Shown: positions 22,632-33,951 of the stretch, one piece after another
Position numbering within the stretch: the first letter of the stretch is position 1
Layout of the letters: the number at the start of each line of letters is the position of its first letter
Assembly: GCF_042186555.1 (NCBI RefSeq)
Contig: NC_133328.1
Location: 355,660,250-355,724,249, forward strand
Direction of reading: 5' to 3'
Source: Aquarana catesbeiana
Lineage: Eukaryota > Chordata > Amphibia > Anura > Ranidae
DNA length: 64,000 nucleotides
Position numbers and translations under genes: made by a program
Notes under the pieces: generated by a model
The model's database searches: none
The model's input: only the letters and a program-made list of their open reading frames with translations
What the model was told of the DNA's origin: nothing

Positions 22632-23185
22632 TGATTTTTTGGGGAAAATTATACTCTCCTATGTGTGTTTTCATCCAAAAAGGACAGTTTGTTGGTGAGG
22701 ATTCAGGTACATTTCTAAAGTACAATGTGAAATTAACAAAAGACAACAACACCAAACAATCTCCTACAGATTAAATAGAACAACATATCAATGGTGTTGT
22801 GGTAACTTGACACACAAAACACACACAAAAATATTCTGGAGTCAAACTAAAAATAAAATAAAACAAAGATCAGCCTTGGAAGAAATACAAACCTAAAATT
22901 AAAAAAAAATCTGCCTTTAAAAAAAAAAATAAACAAAATATTTTTGTCAGATGTGACAAATCAAAATATATTAAGGGAAGCCCGATAAATAATAAAGAAA
23001 GAAGTATGTGAGAAGTCTGTGTGAATATGAGCAGCAAAACTACTTCATTCTTCTCACATTATAAAGAAGAAGAGAGTGCGCTGTATTAAACCATTTTTAA
23101 CATTGCAGCGTGACGAAAGTGCTGTATCCATTGCGAACACTAAGTTTACCAGACCGAGCTGTTCCGTCTCGGAATTTCTTCTGAG

Positions 23186-25886
23186 TAGGGATGAGCCGAA
23201 CACCCCCCTGTTCGGTTCGCACCAGAACATGCGAACAGGAAAAAAGTTTGTTCGAACACGCGAACACCGTTAAAGTCTATGGGACGCAAACATAAATAAT
23301 CAAAAGTGCTCATTTTAAAGGCTTATATGCAAGTTATTGTCATAAAAAGTGTTTGGGGACCTGGGTCCTGCCCCAGGGGACATGGATCAATGCAAAAAAA
23401 AGTTTTAAAAACGGACGTTTTTTCAGGAGCAGTGATTTTAATAATGCTTAAAGTCAAACAATAAAGGTGTAATATCCCTTTAAATTTCGTAGCTGGGGGG
23501 TGTCTATAGTATGCCTGTAAAGGGGCGCATGTTTCCCGTGTTTAGAACAGTCTGACTGCAAAATGAAATTTTGAAGGAAAAAACCCATTTAAAACTACTC
23601 GCGGCTATTGCATTGCCGATAATACACATAGAAGTTCATTGCTAAAAACGGCATGGGAATTCCCCACAGGGGAACCCCAAACCAAAATTAAAAAAAAAAA
23701 ATGACGTGGGGTTCCCCCTAAATTCCATACCAGACCCTTATCCGAGCACGCAGCCTGGCAGGCCGCAGGAAAAGAGGGGGGGACGAGAGTGCGCCCCCCC
23801 CGAACCGTACCAGGCCACATGCCCTCAACATTGGGAGGGTGCTTTGGGGTAGCCCCCCAAAACACCTTGTCCCCATGTTGATGAGGACAAGGGCCTCATC
23901 CCCACAACCCTGGCCGGTGGTTGTGGGGGTCTGCGGGCGAGGGGCTTATCAGAATCTTGAAGCCCACTTTAACAAGGGGACCCCCAGATCCCGGCCCCCC
24001 CCCCTGTGTGAAATGGTAAGGGGGTACTTACCCCTACCATTTCACTAAAAAACTGTCAAAAATGTTAAAAATGACAAGAGACAGTTTTTGACAATTCCTT
24101 TATTTAAATGCTTCTTTTTCTTCTATCTTCCTTCATCTTCTTCTTCTGGTTCTTCTGGCTCTTCTGGTTCTTCCTCCGGCGTTCTCGTCCAGCATCTCCT
24201 CCGCGGCGTCTTCTATCTTCTTCTCCTCAGGCCGCTCCGCACCCATGGCATGGGGGGAGGCTCCCGCTCTTCTCTTCATCTCCTTCATCTTCTTCTCTTC
24301 TTCTTTTCTTCTTTTCTTCTCTTCTTCTCTTCTTCTCTTCTTCATTTTCTTCTCCGGGCCGCTCAGCGCCCATGCTGGCATGGAGGGAGGCTCCCGCTGT
24401 GTGACGGCGTCTCCTCGTCTGACGGTTCTTAAATAACGGGGGGTGGGGCCACCCGGTGACCCCGCCCCCCTCTGACGCACGGTGACTTGATGGGACTTCC
24501 CTGTGATGTCATGGGGAATGCCACAGGGAAGTCCCGTCATGTCCCGTGCGTCCCGGAGAAGAAAATGAAGAAGAGAAGAAGAGAAGAAGATGAAGATGAA
24601 GAGAAGAGCGGGAGCCTCCGCCCATGACATGGGTGCGGAGAGGCCCGAGGAGAAGAAGATAGAAGACGCCACGGAGGAGATGCTGGACGAGAACGCTGGA
24701 GGAAGAACCAGAAGAACCAGAAGAAGAAGAAGATGAAGGAAGATAGAAGAAAGAAGAAGCATTTAAATAAAGGAATTGTCAAAAACTGTCTCTTGTCATT
24801 TTTAACATTTTTGACAGTTTTTTAGTGAAATGGTAGGGGTAAGTACCCCCTTACCATTTCACATGGGGGGGGGCGGGATCTGGGGGTCCCCTTGTTAAAG
24901 GGGGCTTCCAGATTCCGATAAGCCCCCCGCCCGCAGACCCCCACAACCACCGGCCAGGGTTGTGGGGATGAGGCCCTTGTCCTCATCAACATGGGGACAA
25001 GGTGTTTTGGGGGGCTACCCAAAAGCACCCTCCCAATGTTGAGGGCATGTGGCCTGGTACGGTTCAGGAGGGGGGGCGCACTCTCCTCCCCCCCTTTTTT
25101 CCTGCGGCCTGCCAGGTTGCATGCTCGGATAAGGGTCTGGTATGGATTTTTGGGGGGACCCCACGCCTTTTTTTTTTTTTGGCGGGGTTCCCCTTAAAAT
25201 CCATACCAGACCTGAAGGGTCTGGTATGGAATTTAGGGGGAACCCCACGTCATTTTTTAAAAAAAATTTGGAGGGGGTTCCCCTTAATATCCATACCAGA
25301 CCTGAAGGGCCTGGTATGGAATTTAGGGGGACTCCCACGTCATTTTTTTTTTAAATTTTGGTTCAGGGTTCCTCTGTGGGGAATTCCCATGCCGTTTTTA
25401 TCAATGAACTTCTATGTGTATTGTCGGCAATGCAATAGCCGCGAGTAGTTTTAAATGGGTTTTTTCCTTCGAAATGTCATTTTGCAGTCAGACTGTTCTA
25501 AACACGGGAAACATGCGCCCCTTTACAGGCATACTATAGACACCCCCCAGATACGAAATTTAAAGGGATATTACACTTTTATTGTTTGACTTTAAGCATT
25601 ATTAAAATCATTGCTCCTGAAAAAACGGCCGTTTTTAAAACTTTTTTTTGCATTGATCAATGTCCCCTGGGGCAGGACCCAGGTCCCCAAACACTTTTTA
25701 TGACATCAACTTGCATATAAGCCTTTAAAATTAGCACTTTTGATTTTTCCCATAGACTTTTAAAGGGTGTTATGCGGCATTCGAATTTGCCGCGAACACC
25801 CCAAATTGTTCGCTGTTCGGCGAACTTGCGAACAGCCAATGTTCGAGTCGAACATGAGTTCAACTCGAACTCGAAGCTCATCCCTA
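23186..25886. mobile_element. 2.7-kb foldback hAT element, type B, inserted in Harbinger
   Basis: Terminal repeat TAGGGATGAGC / complement, with the 8-bp duplication CTTCTGAG at 23178-23185 and 25887-25894. The whole element folds back: arms of about 1.3 kb are imperfect complements about a centre near 24514, where GATGGGACTTCCCTGTG meets its complement. The inner arms are a (TTC)n-rich strand (24100-24380) mirrored by a (GAA)n-rich strand (24545-24770). The right arm repeats a palindromic block (CCATACCAGACC...GGTCTGGTATGG) twice at 25198-25320. No transposase is present. The paralogous unoccupied site is visible in the MITE at about 3385-3415. Confidence 0.85.
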
Positions 25887-26199
25887 CTTCTGAGCATGTA
25901 TGGCACTTTGTGCGTCGGAACAGGCCACACACGTTCGGAATTGATGCGATCGGATTTTGTTGTCGGAAAATTTTATAGCCTGCTCTCAAACTTTGTGTGT
26001 CGGAAAATCCGATGGAAAATGTCCGATGGAGCCCACACACGGTCGGAATGTCCGACAACACGCTCCGATCGGACATTTTCCATCGGAAAATACGACCGTG
26101 TGTACGGGACATAAGTGTTTTTATGCAGCTTAAGGGCCCTATCAAACTGAAACTCTTTTGATGGATTCCTATTGACTTACAATGGAAGATGCCAGTAAG

Positions 26200-26236
26200 C
26201 TTCTGGCCCGGGCGAGGGGCCCGCCCAGGCCAGAAG
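26200..26236. repeat. GC-rich hairpin
   Basis: CTTCTGGCCCGGGCG pairs with CGCCCAGGCCAGAAG around a short loop, one mismatch, just outside Harbinger copy 1. Confidence 0.7.
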
Positions 26237-26519
26237 AAGGCAGGACGGGTGAAGAGGATCCATGCTGTGCAGTACAGAAACAATCTCACAGTTTCTGCAG
26301 TTCTTGTGTCATTGATTTTAGACATCAAGCTCTTTACTGCCACCTCTGGCTACTCGTGTGACAGTGATCTGCCTGTACTATGCTTCTCAGCAACATGTCA
26401 ATGTCAGCTTTGCAAAAATGAGCTGGGACCAGGTAGGAAGTTACAAGTAGGGGCTGTGAAGGAAAGGGAGGGGAGCTGTTTGTGTACAGGGAAGGGCCAG
26501 AGGCTTGTGTGTGTACAGA

Positions 26520-28110
26520 TTTGTGTATGTGGGGCTGCCATATATACAGGTGTGTGAGTGTGTGTGTGTGGAGGGGTGGATGACATATATACAGGTGTGT
26601 GAGGGGGGTGCGCTGATATATATATACAGGTGTGTGGGGGGATGCTGATATATATACAGGTGTGTGAGGGGGCTCACATATATACAGGTGCATGGGGGGC
26701 TGACATATATACAGGTGTGTGTGAGGGGGGCTGCCATATATACAGGTGTGTGTGTGTGTATGGGGGGCTGACATATATACAGGTGTGTGTGGGGGGGCTG
26801 ACATATATACAGGTGTGTGTGTGAGGGGGCTGCCATATATACAGGTGTGTGTGTGTATGGGGGGCTGACATATATACAGGTTTGTGGAGGGGTGGCTGAC
26901 ATATATACACATGTGTGTGGGGGGTGCGCTGATATATATATATATATACAGGTGTGTGGGGGGACGCTGATATATATATACAGGTGTGTGAGGGGGCTCA
27001 CATATATACAGGTGCATGGGGGGCTCACATATATACAGGTGTGTGTGAGGGGGGCTGCCATATATACAGGTGTGTGAGTGTGTGTGTGTGGGGGGGTGTG
27101 TGGGGGGGTGGCTGACATATATACAGGTGTGTGGAGGGGTGGCTGACATATATACAGGTATGTGTGTAGGGTGCACTGATATATATATATATACAGGTGT
27201 GTGGGGGGACGCTGATATATATACAGGTGTGTGAGGGGGCTCACATATATACAGGTGCATGGGGGGCTGACATATATACAGGTGTGTGTGAGGGGGGCTG
27301 CCATATATACAGGTGTGTGTGTATATGGGGGGGCTGACATATATACAGGTGTGTGTGGGGGGGCTGACATATATACAGGTGTGTGTGTGAGGGGGCTGCC
27401 ATATATACAGGTGTGTGTGTGTATGGGGGGGGGGTGACATATATACAGGTGTGTGGAGGGGTGGCTGACATATATACAGGTGTGTGTGGGGGGTGCGCTG
27501 ATTTATATATACAGGTGTGTGGGGGGACGCTGATATATATATATACAGGTGTGTGAGGGGGCTCACATATATACAGGTGCATGGGGGCTGATATATACAG
27601 GTGTGTGTGAGGGGGCTGCCATATATACAGGTGTGTGTGTGTGTATGGGGGGGCTGACATATATACAGGTGTGTATGGGGGGGCTGACATATGTACAGGT
27701 GTGTGTGTGAGGGGGCTGCCATATATACAGGTGTGTGTGTGTATGGGGGGGCTGCCATATATACAGGTGTGTGTGAGGGGGGCTGCCATATATACAGGTG
27801 TGTGTGTGTGTGTGTGTGTGAGGGGGGCTGCCATATATACAGGTGTGTGTGTGTGTGGGAGGGGGGCTGACATATATACCGGTGTGAGGGGGGCTGACAT
27901 ATATACAGGTTTAAAGGGGGCAGACAAATATACAGGTTTGTGGGAGGGGGGCTGACTTATATACAGGTGTGTGTGATCGGGGCTGCCATATATACAGGTG
28001 TGTGTGGGGGGGGGGGCTGACATATATACAGGTGTGAGGGTGGCTGACAAATATACAGGTTTGGGGGGCTGACAAATATACATGTGTGAGGGGGCTGACA
28101 TATATACAGG
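26520..28110. repeat. 1.6-kb minisatellite with CATATATACAGGTGTGTG core
   Basis: About 45 units of 28-45 bp. Each has (CA)TATATATACAGGTGTGTG, a G-run such as GGGGGG, and a short GCTGACA or GCTGCCA linker. Higher-order blocks of several hundred bp recur (for example 26520-26900 against 27060-27440). Long open frames on the - strand (up to 474 codons of Tyr-Thr-His-Pro-Ile-Cys repeats) come from the repeat and are not genes. Confidence 0.9.
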
Positions 28111-28824
28111 ATTGAGGGCACTGAGTGCGTACCGGTGAGGTGGCCGGTGTGCGGATTCGGTAGGATGGCCCGAGGCAGGCCATGGGGAATGTTGGTGGTC
28201 AGGCTCGGGGTGGGGGAGCGGAGGGTCCAGGTCTAAAGCTGTGTAAGGGGCCCAAAAATTTCTGATGGCTGCCCTGGATGCAGTATGAACAGTTTACAGG
28301 ATTTTTTTTTTTTTTTTTATCAAACAGGTGTTTATTGAACAAGTTTAGACAGTTTCCAATGTGCAAACATTGCACTTGCATATATCTATAGTTACATTTC
28401 ATGGTTATCCTAGCGCCCTTAACTTTAATCCAATCATCATGACCTCCAAGTCCACAATATGCTGAAGCACAGATACATGTACATTAAATCTGTTGTTGAG
28501 CAGCCCTAGCTCGTCAAGATCTTCCCGTAGGGCACTGCAATATTCTGGACATCACCAGTTCCCTAGGACTTAGCCCTGGGGTATCCAACCATGGTGACCA
28601 TATTTTTTTTAATCTACCTGAGCTTCTCCTGTGTTGCTAGATATATCTTTCCATGACCAAGGTATTCCCCATGTGTGTTATCCACGAGGCAACTGTGGGT
28701 GAGACTGATTTCCATCCCATCAGGATGAGTTTTCGGGCTTGAAACAGTGCCCTAGAGAATGTTGTTCTAATCATCTCCTCAGGAATTACCTCCTCCAAAA
28801 CTCCCAAGATACAGTGAGTTGGGT

Positions 28825-29829
28825 CTAAGGAGATGGTCGTTTGGAACCCTTGATTAAGCGTCCCAAGTACCGCACTCCAGCAACGGCGGAGCTTTGGGCA
28901 TCACCAGAGCAGATGAGTGAGATCCCCCTGGTGTTGCCTACACCTGTCACATAGGGGTCTGGCCGCCTACCCATTTTATGTAGTCTGAGTGGGGTATAGT
29001 GCACCCGAAGTACAGTGTATAATCGGGAGACTTTTTGGGCAACATTAAGTGAGCAGGTAGTAATAGATTGCAGGACCTCCTCCCATTGGTCTCCCGTGAG
29101 TTGGCATACGTCTCTTTCCCATAGGGACGGTGCCTTAGCGGGGTAAGGTCTTGAAAGGTGTGTTAGTAGCATTTGATAACAATGTGAGATGATCCCTTTA
29201 GTTTCAGTACTTGTTTATAAGAGGTGAAAAATAGGGATATTGGACATAACCCAATCCCTCTGCGCGCCCACTGCCTGAGCTGAAGATAGGAGTAAAACAT
29301 GATGGAGGGCAAAGTAAGCCTATTTTGTAACTTGGGGAAAGACAGCAATTTGCCGTCCTGAAATATGTGTGACAGCAAAGTTACACCAAAGGAGTTCCAT
29401 TTGGGTCCCTGTTGTAGTTTTGCCAGTTCTACATAGGAGAGGTTCTCCCATATCAGGCTATATTCAGTGAATCCCAGCAACCCCTGCATCTGCCTGCCCT
29501 TGTTCCATATTTTTTTGGAGTAGAGTAAGGGTGGGCGTCTGTTTATTAGATTTATGGAACATCTGTGCCTCCAGCCCCATCGGAACAGTCGAACAGTCTC
29601 CGCCATGGACCCAATCAGATGCTGCATTTGGGCTGCAATATAGTACAGCCAAAGATTGGGCACTGCCAATCCTCCACTGTTCTTGGGTTGTTGCAACTGC
29701 TTTAGTTTGACCCTGGGGGGGGCCTGTATTCCACAATAGGCGTCTAAAGAGGGTGTTAACCACCCTGAATACTTTCAAGTGAATTACAACTGGGGAGTTA
29801 TAGAGAAAATATAGCAAATGTGGCATCAA
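28825..29829 (-). pseudogene. L1 ORF2 C-terminal segment
   Basis: The frame 29696-29163 reads GGLAVPNLWLYYIAAQMQHL, the conserved post-RT block of L1 ORF2. The frame 29172-28825 carries the Trp-rich and Leu-rich end with P-Y-V-T-G. Each piece is open for 115-180 codons but in a different frame. Confidence 0.7.
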
Positions 29830-29898
29830 TATAATTTGTATTAAGTTGGCTCTACCTGCTAGCGATAGTTTGAGATTATTCCACGTGTTAATTTTGTT

Positions 29899-31289
29899 CT
29901 AAAATCGGGATAGTATGGGGTATACATTTAATGGGCAGTAGTCCGCAAGTCTGGGTGCTATTTGTATTCCTAGGTATTTGAATGAGAACACTACTAGGAT
30001 AGGGCAAGAATCAGGCAGATCCACCTCCCGATCCCCGTCGAGCACCATTAAGGCCAATTTGGACCAGTTTATGGTCAGACCGGAGGAGTGCCCGAAACTG
30101 GAAATCACGGTCATCACTTTGGCTAAAGAGGAAGTGGTGTCCCCCAGGAAAAGCATCATGTCGTCAGCATACAACATAATCTTCTCATGGAGATCACAAA
30201 ATCTCAACCCCATAATCCCCGGGTTGGCCCTCACTAGTGCCACCAGTGGTTCTATGGTGAGAGCAAAGAGCAGGGGAGACAGGGGGCAACCCTACCTCAT
30301 GACCCTGCCCAGAGCAAACGCATGAGACATTCGGCCCGACATCCTAATTTTCGCTTGTGGGGATGCATATAACAGTCTGACCCAAGCTATGAATCGATCT
30401 CCGAATCCAAATTTGGATAGCACCACCCACAGGTATCGCCAGCCAATACTGTCAAACGCCTTGTTGGCATCAAGGGACAACAGAGCCCTGTGTCCCCCAT
30501 TGTCTGCCTGTAGGTATCTGGCATCTGAGGTTAGTGGCTGTGGACTTTTGTGGCATAAAACCAGCTTGGTCAGGATGTATTATAGAGGATATGATCCCAT
30601 TGACCCGAAGTGCCAAGACCTTAGCCAGTATCTTAACATCGCTCTGGAGGAGAGAGATGGGTCTATAGGAACCCGGAACCCATCAACCGGATCCTTCCCA
30701 GACTTAAGCAATTGTAAGCAATAGTATCACATTCGCTCTGGCCATTGAGGGTGGGAGGCATTGAACACCTCCAGCAGCCTTGGCAGTACCTGTGCACCGT
30801 ATTGGGTAAAGACCTCCACGGGGAGACCATCCTCCCCGGTGAGCCTTGCATGTGGGAAAGGAGCACGCTGCCTTCTGTAGCTCCTCCAAGGTTAAAGGTG
30901 CTTCTAATAGTTGTCTAGCCCCCTCAGACAGGGAGGGTAAGTCAATACCAGAGAGGTAATTTTCAAGATCAGTATATGAATAATCATCCCTCGCCCCATA
31001 AAGGTCTGTGTAGAAGAATGCCAGCTCAGATATGATTTGTTCCAGATCATTAACTACTCGGCCACTCCCCCTCCTCATAGAAAGCAAGCTTGGTGAAGAA
31101 TGTCTTACGTTCTGCAGTGGAGGATTTCAGGCGATCCAAGGAATCCTGGGTCAACATCCATGCCTCCCTTGCAGAGTTAGTTGGGTCTGTAACAAAGGAT
31201 AGTTCCAGCTGACGTACCTGATCTCCCACCTGCTCTAGCAGAGTGGAGGAGTTCTGTTTGACATTTGTGATTTTTTGAACGTTTCCCAT
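29899..31289 (-). pseudogene. L1 ORF2 reverse transcriptase remnant
   Basis: Pieces in order on the - strand: the pre-RT linker (31289-31050), the LTLEELQKA segment (31087-30704), SLDANKAFDSIGWRYLW (30480-30292) and the catalytic box LYADDMMLF with an intact YADD at about 30171-30160. They are separated by stops and frameshifts. It is better preserved than the L1 at 1-4355 but not functional. Confidence 0.8.
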
Positions 31290-31717
31290 TTTTGTATAGT
31301 ATTGGTATATTGGCTATGAGACTGGAAAAAGCCATCAATTTGGGCTGCTATCAGTTCTGGTGAGGTGAACAGTTTAAGCCAGAAGGCGTTGATCTTCCAA
31401 GGGACCTTGGGTAGTGAAGTGGGGGGCCCGGGTAGTCAACCATAGGGGCACGGGGAGAGATTAGACACTCCTCACGGAAAGTATTCCACCCTGGAGGTAT
31501 AGTCTACTATGTTAGTGGTGCCTACACACAGATCGATATGTGACAGTGAGCCATGGGTTTTGGAGAAACATGAAAATTGTTTTGTATCTGGGTTACGCAT
31601 GTGCCATATATCCGTCCAGCCCACCTCAGAGATCAGGCGGCTGAGAGCTGTACCCTGCCACCCCTAGGGGGGGGGGAAATTGGGGGGTGCCTATCCAATC
31701 TGGGGTCTAGTTAGTAA

Positions 31718-32136
31718 TTAAAGTCCCCACATAATTAACACTGGAACATCAAGCTTGTTTGCCAGGTACGATGGCAGCAACTGCAATACGTCCCATGAGA
31801 ACGGGGGTGGAATGTACACAAAAGCTAGAAGCAAGGTTATGGTAAACAGTTTGCAGCATAAAAATAAAAATCTGCCAGAGGCGTCTACCAGAGAGTCAAG
31901 CTCCTGATAGGCCAACGCTTTGTGTATCAGTACACTCACTTGGTAGGAATAAGCAGAATGAGTGGAGTGCCAACCCATGCATATTGCAGAAACCTCACAT
32001 TGTCCCCCAGGATGTGAGTCTCCTGCAGGCCAATAATGACTGGGTGGAATTTGCGTAGGCAGGAGGAGATCATGGTCCATTTCAGGGGGTCATTCACTGC
32101 TCGGACATTCCAAGACACAATGGGTGTGGATGACAT
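31718..32136 (-). pseudogene. L1 ORF2 endonuclease domain remnant
   Basis: Frames give IVSWNVRAVNDPLK (AP-endonuclease motif N), VIIGLQETHIL (motif E) and further V-I-H-K-A and F-V-Y-I-P-P blocks, ending V-P-V-L-I-M-W-G where the GDFN motif is expected. At least two frame changes occur. This domain nicks the target in L1 retrotransposition. Confidence 0.75.
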
Positions 32137-32724
32137 TGCATACTCATAGATATATACTGGTAAGGGGGCCCAGTAGACGTCAATGGTCCCCTAGTTGTCC
32201 AACCAGACAGGGCACGTTGATAACCTGATGTAGTCAGCAGAAAATGCATTAGGCAGAGCATGCCTCTCGGTTTTCTTCTCCATGCCTCGTGGTGCTTTAG
32301 GAGGCTGTGACTGCCAGGCGCCATCTTGGCCAGCTTGGGGCGCCGTGGCCGCGGTGTCTCCACGGTTCCCCCAGTACAGCATTGGCTCGATTCGGGTAGC
32401 CAGCGGGTTCGGATGGGACGGGGTGTCAGCGGGCAGTGTTTGTGGCGAAATCCGAGCAAAATCACTTGCGAGGAAAGGATTTTTTACAGAAAAAAATGCC
32501 TGATGATTGTTAAAGTGTCAAAAGTCTTTTACAAGCTTTTAGGAGCTTTTAGGAGCTTTTACAGGCGTCAAGCTCTTGGGTGTTAATTCATTTAATTGGG
32601 CAGAATAAATAATTTAGGCACATTTAGCAGCTTCTAGCAACTTTTAGTAGCATTAGACATTTTTTCTGCCCTAACTCTGCTGCTCCTGGACGCACTGGCA
32701 GAGGATTTTTTTTTTCCTGCCTAT

Positions 32725-33127
32725 AAGGCCCCTTTCACACGATTGGACCTTTCAGGTCTGCCTGTCAGTTTTGACGGTGGACCTGAACGGGCGCTCCATA
32801 TTAGCCTATGGAGCGACGGATGTCAGCGGAGACATGTCCGCTGACATCTGACCCCGTCCGATCCACTAAAAGCAGACGGATGGCCCTACGTCCAGACCCG
32901 TTGCTGGCGGATCGGGTGAGATCTGATGAAAACGGACATGCTGTCTGTTTTCATCCGATCCCACCATAGGCAGCAGCGGCGCCTGACAAGCCCCTCCCCG
33001 CTCAGTGAGCAGAGAGGGACCTGTCATCTGTCGGCTCAGCGGAGATCAACGGAGAGATCTCCCGCTGAGCCGGCGGACTGAGGCGGGCTCCGTGGAAACG
33101 GGGTCCGCCTCGTGTGAATGAGGCCTT
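32725..33127. mobile_element. MITE with AAGGCCCCTTTCACACG ends
   Basis: The left end AAGGCCCCTTTCACACGA and the complement of CGTGTGAATGAGGCCTT match with two mismatches, with TA outside each. Internally GATGTCAGCGGA / TCCGCTGACATC forms a perfect 12-bp hairpin (about 32819-32848). No ORF is present. Confidence 0.65.
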
Positions 33128-33392
33128 AAAGCCTCTAAAAGCTCCTACTACTAAATGCAGCTAAAAGCCTGTGTGTGCATGGACACATAGGTTAACATGG
33201 AGGGGTGTTTAGAGGCAGGAAAAAAATGCCAGACACCTCTAGAAGCAACTGTAAAAATGTGCAGTGTGCATGAGGCCTAAATAATTTTGTTGATTTCAGC
33301 TGTGGTGATGCCTCTATTATGGGTTTCAAATCCTATGTTTGTAAAAGTAAAGTAGGAGATCAAGTCTGTGAAGGAAATCCAAACTATCCAAC

Positions 33393-33951
33393 TTAAAGTG
33401 GAGTCCCAGGCTAAAATGACACTAGGTCTAGATAAACCGAGCACCCCACCCCCCTCCCCCTCCCCCTCCTCCTCCTCCTCCTCCTCCTCCTCCCCCTCCT
33501 ACTCCTCCTCCTCATTTTTGGATATCCTTTTTCTTTTCTTTTTTTTTTTTTTTGCATTTTGTAACTTTTTTCGTTGTTCTCTAGCTGTACTTCCATCCTA
33601 CCTCGTGGCGAGGTACGTCATTTCTGGACTTGTATCAGCCCCTCCTCCCCCCTCCCACTGCCTTCTGGGACCTGTGTGTGTCCTAGAAGACTGCAGAGCC
33701 ATTCAGAAAGCGCAGTGCGACTCGCGCATGCGAAGTAGGGAACCGCCTGTGAAGCCTGAAGACTTCACTGCCGGTTTCCCTTAGTTGCAATGCCAGGGCC
33801 TGGACCCAATCCGACGCATGAATCGGCTTCTGGGGGTGACATTGCGGGATCCTTAGACAGGTAAGTGTCCTTATATTCAAAGTCAGAAGCTACATAATAT
33901 GTAGCTGCTGACTTTTACAATTTATTTTTAGAGGCTGGAACTCTGCTTTAA
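33393..33951. mobile_element. TTAA-flanked MITE containing a CCT microsatellite
   Basis: TTAAAGTGGAGTCCCAGGCT at the left and its approximate complement ending CTGCTTTAA at the right give inverted ends with TTAA on both sides. It carries a (CCT)n/(CTC)n tract at 33447-33512 and a T-run at 33536-33553. The piggyBac/Kolobok-type target is inferred. Confidence 0.6.

Larger units (their letters stand above)
16098..26112 (+). mobile_element. PIF/Harbinger DNA transposon, copy 1, three genes, about 10 kb with nested hAT
   Basis: The ends are inverted: TGCCCCATACACACGATCGG at the left and the complement of TGTCCCGTACACACGGTCG at the right. TA lies outside each end; a 3-bp TWA duplication cannot be excluded. 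It carries a two-exon transposase (+), a three-exon Myb/SANT-like gene (-) and a two-exon MADF gene (+). Removing the nested 2701-bp hAT (23186-25886) leaves about 7.3 kb. The second, decayed copy at 60936-64000 matches it through the transposase, including the intron and 3' flank. Confidence 0.85.
28301..32480 (-). mobile_element. L1-clade LINE, near full-length ORF2, decayed
   Basis: The 3' end is marked by a T-run at 28301-28319 (poly-A on the - strand) and the 5' end lies near 32480. The order on the - strand is a short ORF1-like start with AAGATGG near 32320, the endonuclease, a linker, the RT, and C-terminal pieces to 28825, then the 3' UTR. Only about 300 bp separate the ORF1-like start from the endonuclease, so most of ORF1 is missing. 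A target duplication was not found by eye. Confidence 0.8.

Noticed and set aside
24133..24762. 209-codon frame with Lys/Glu/Arg-rich and Leu/Phe-rich halves
   Set aside because: It comes from the mirrored (TTC)n/(GAA)n arms of the foldback hAT; low complexity, not a gene.
26334..27758. 474-codon open frame on the - strand (Tyr/Thr/His/Pro/Ile/Cys-rich)
   Set aside because: It is a direct translation of the CATATATACAGGTGTG minisatellite, and several frames of the same repeat are open at once. No domain or splice context.
33411..33596. Arg/Lys-rich - strand frame
   Set aside because: Translation of the CCT microsatellite and T-run inside a MITE.
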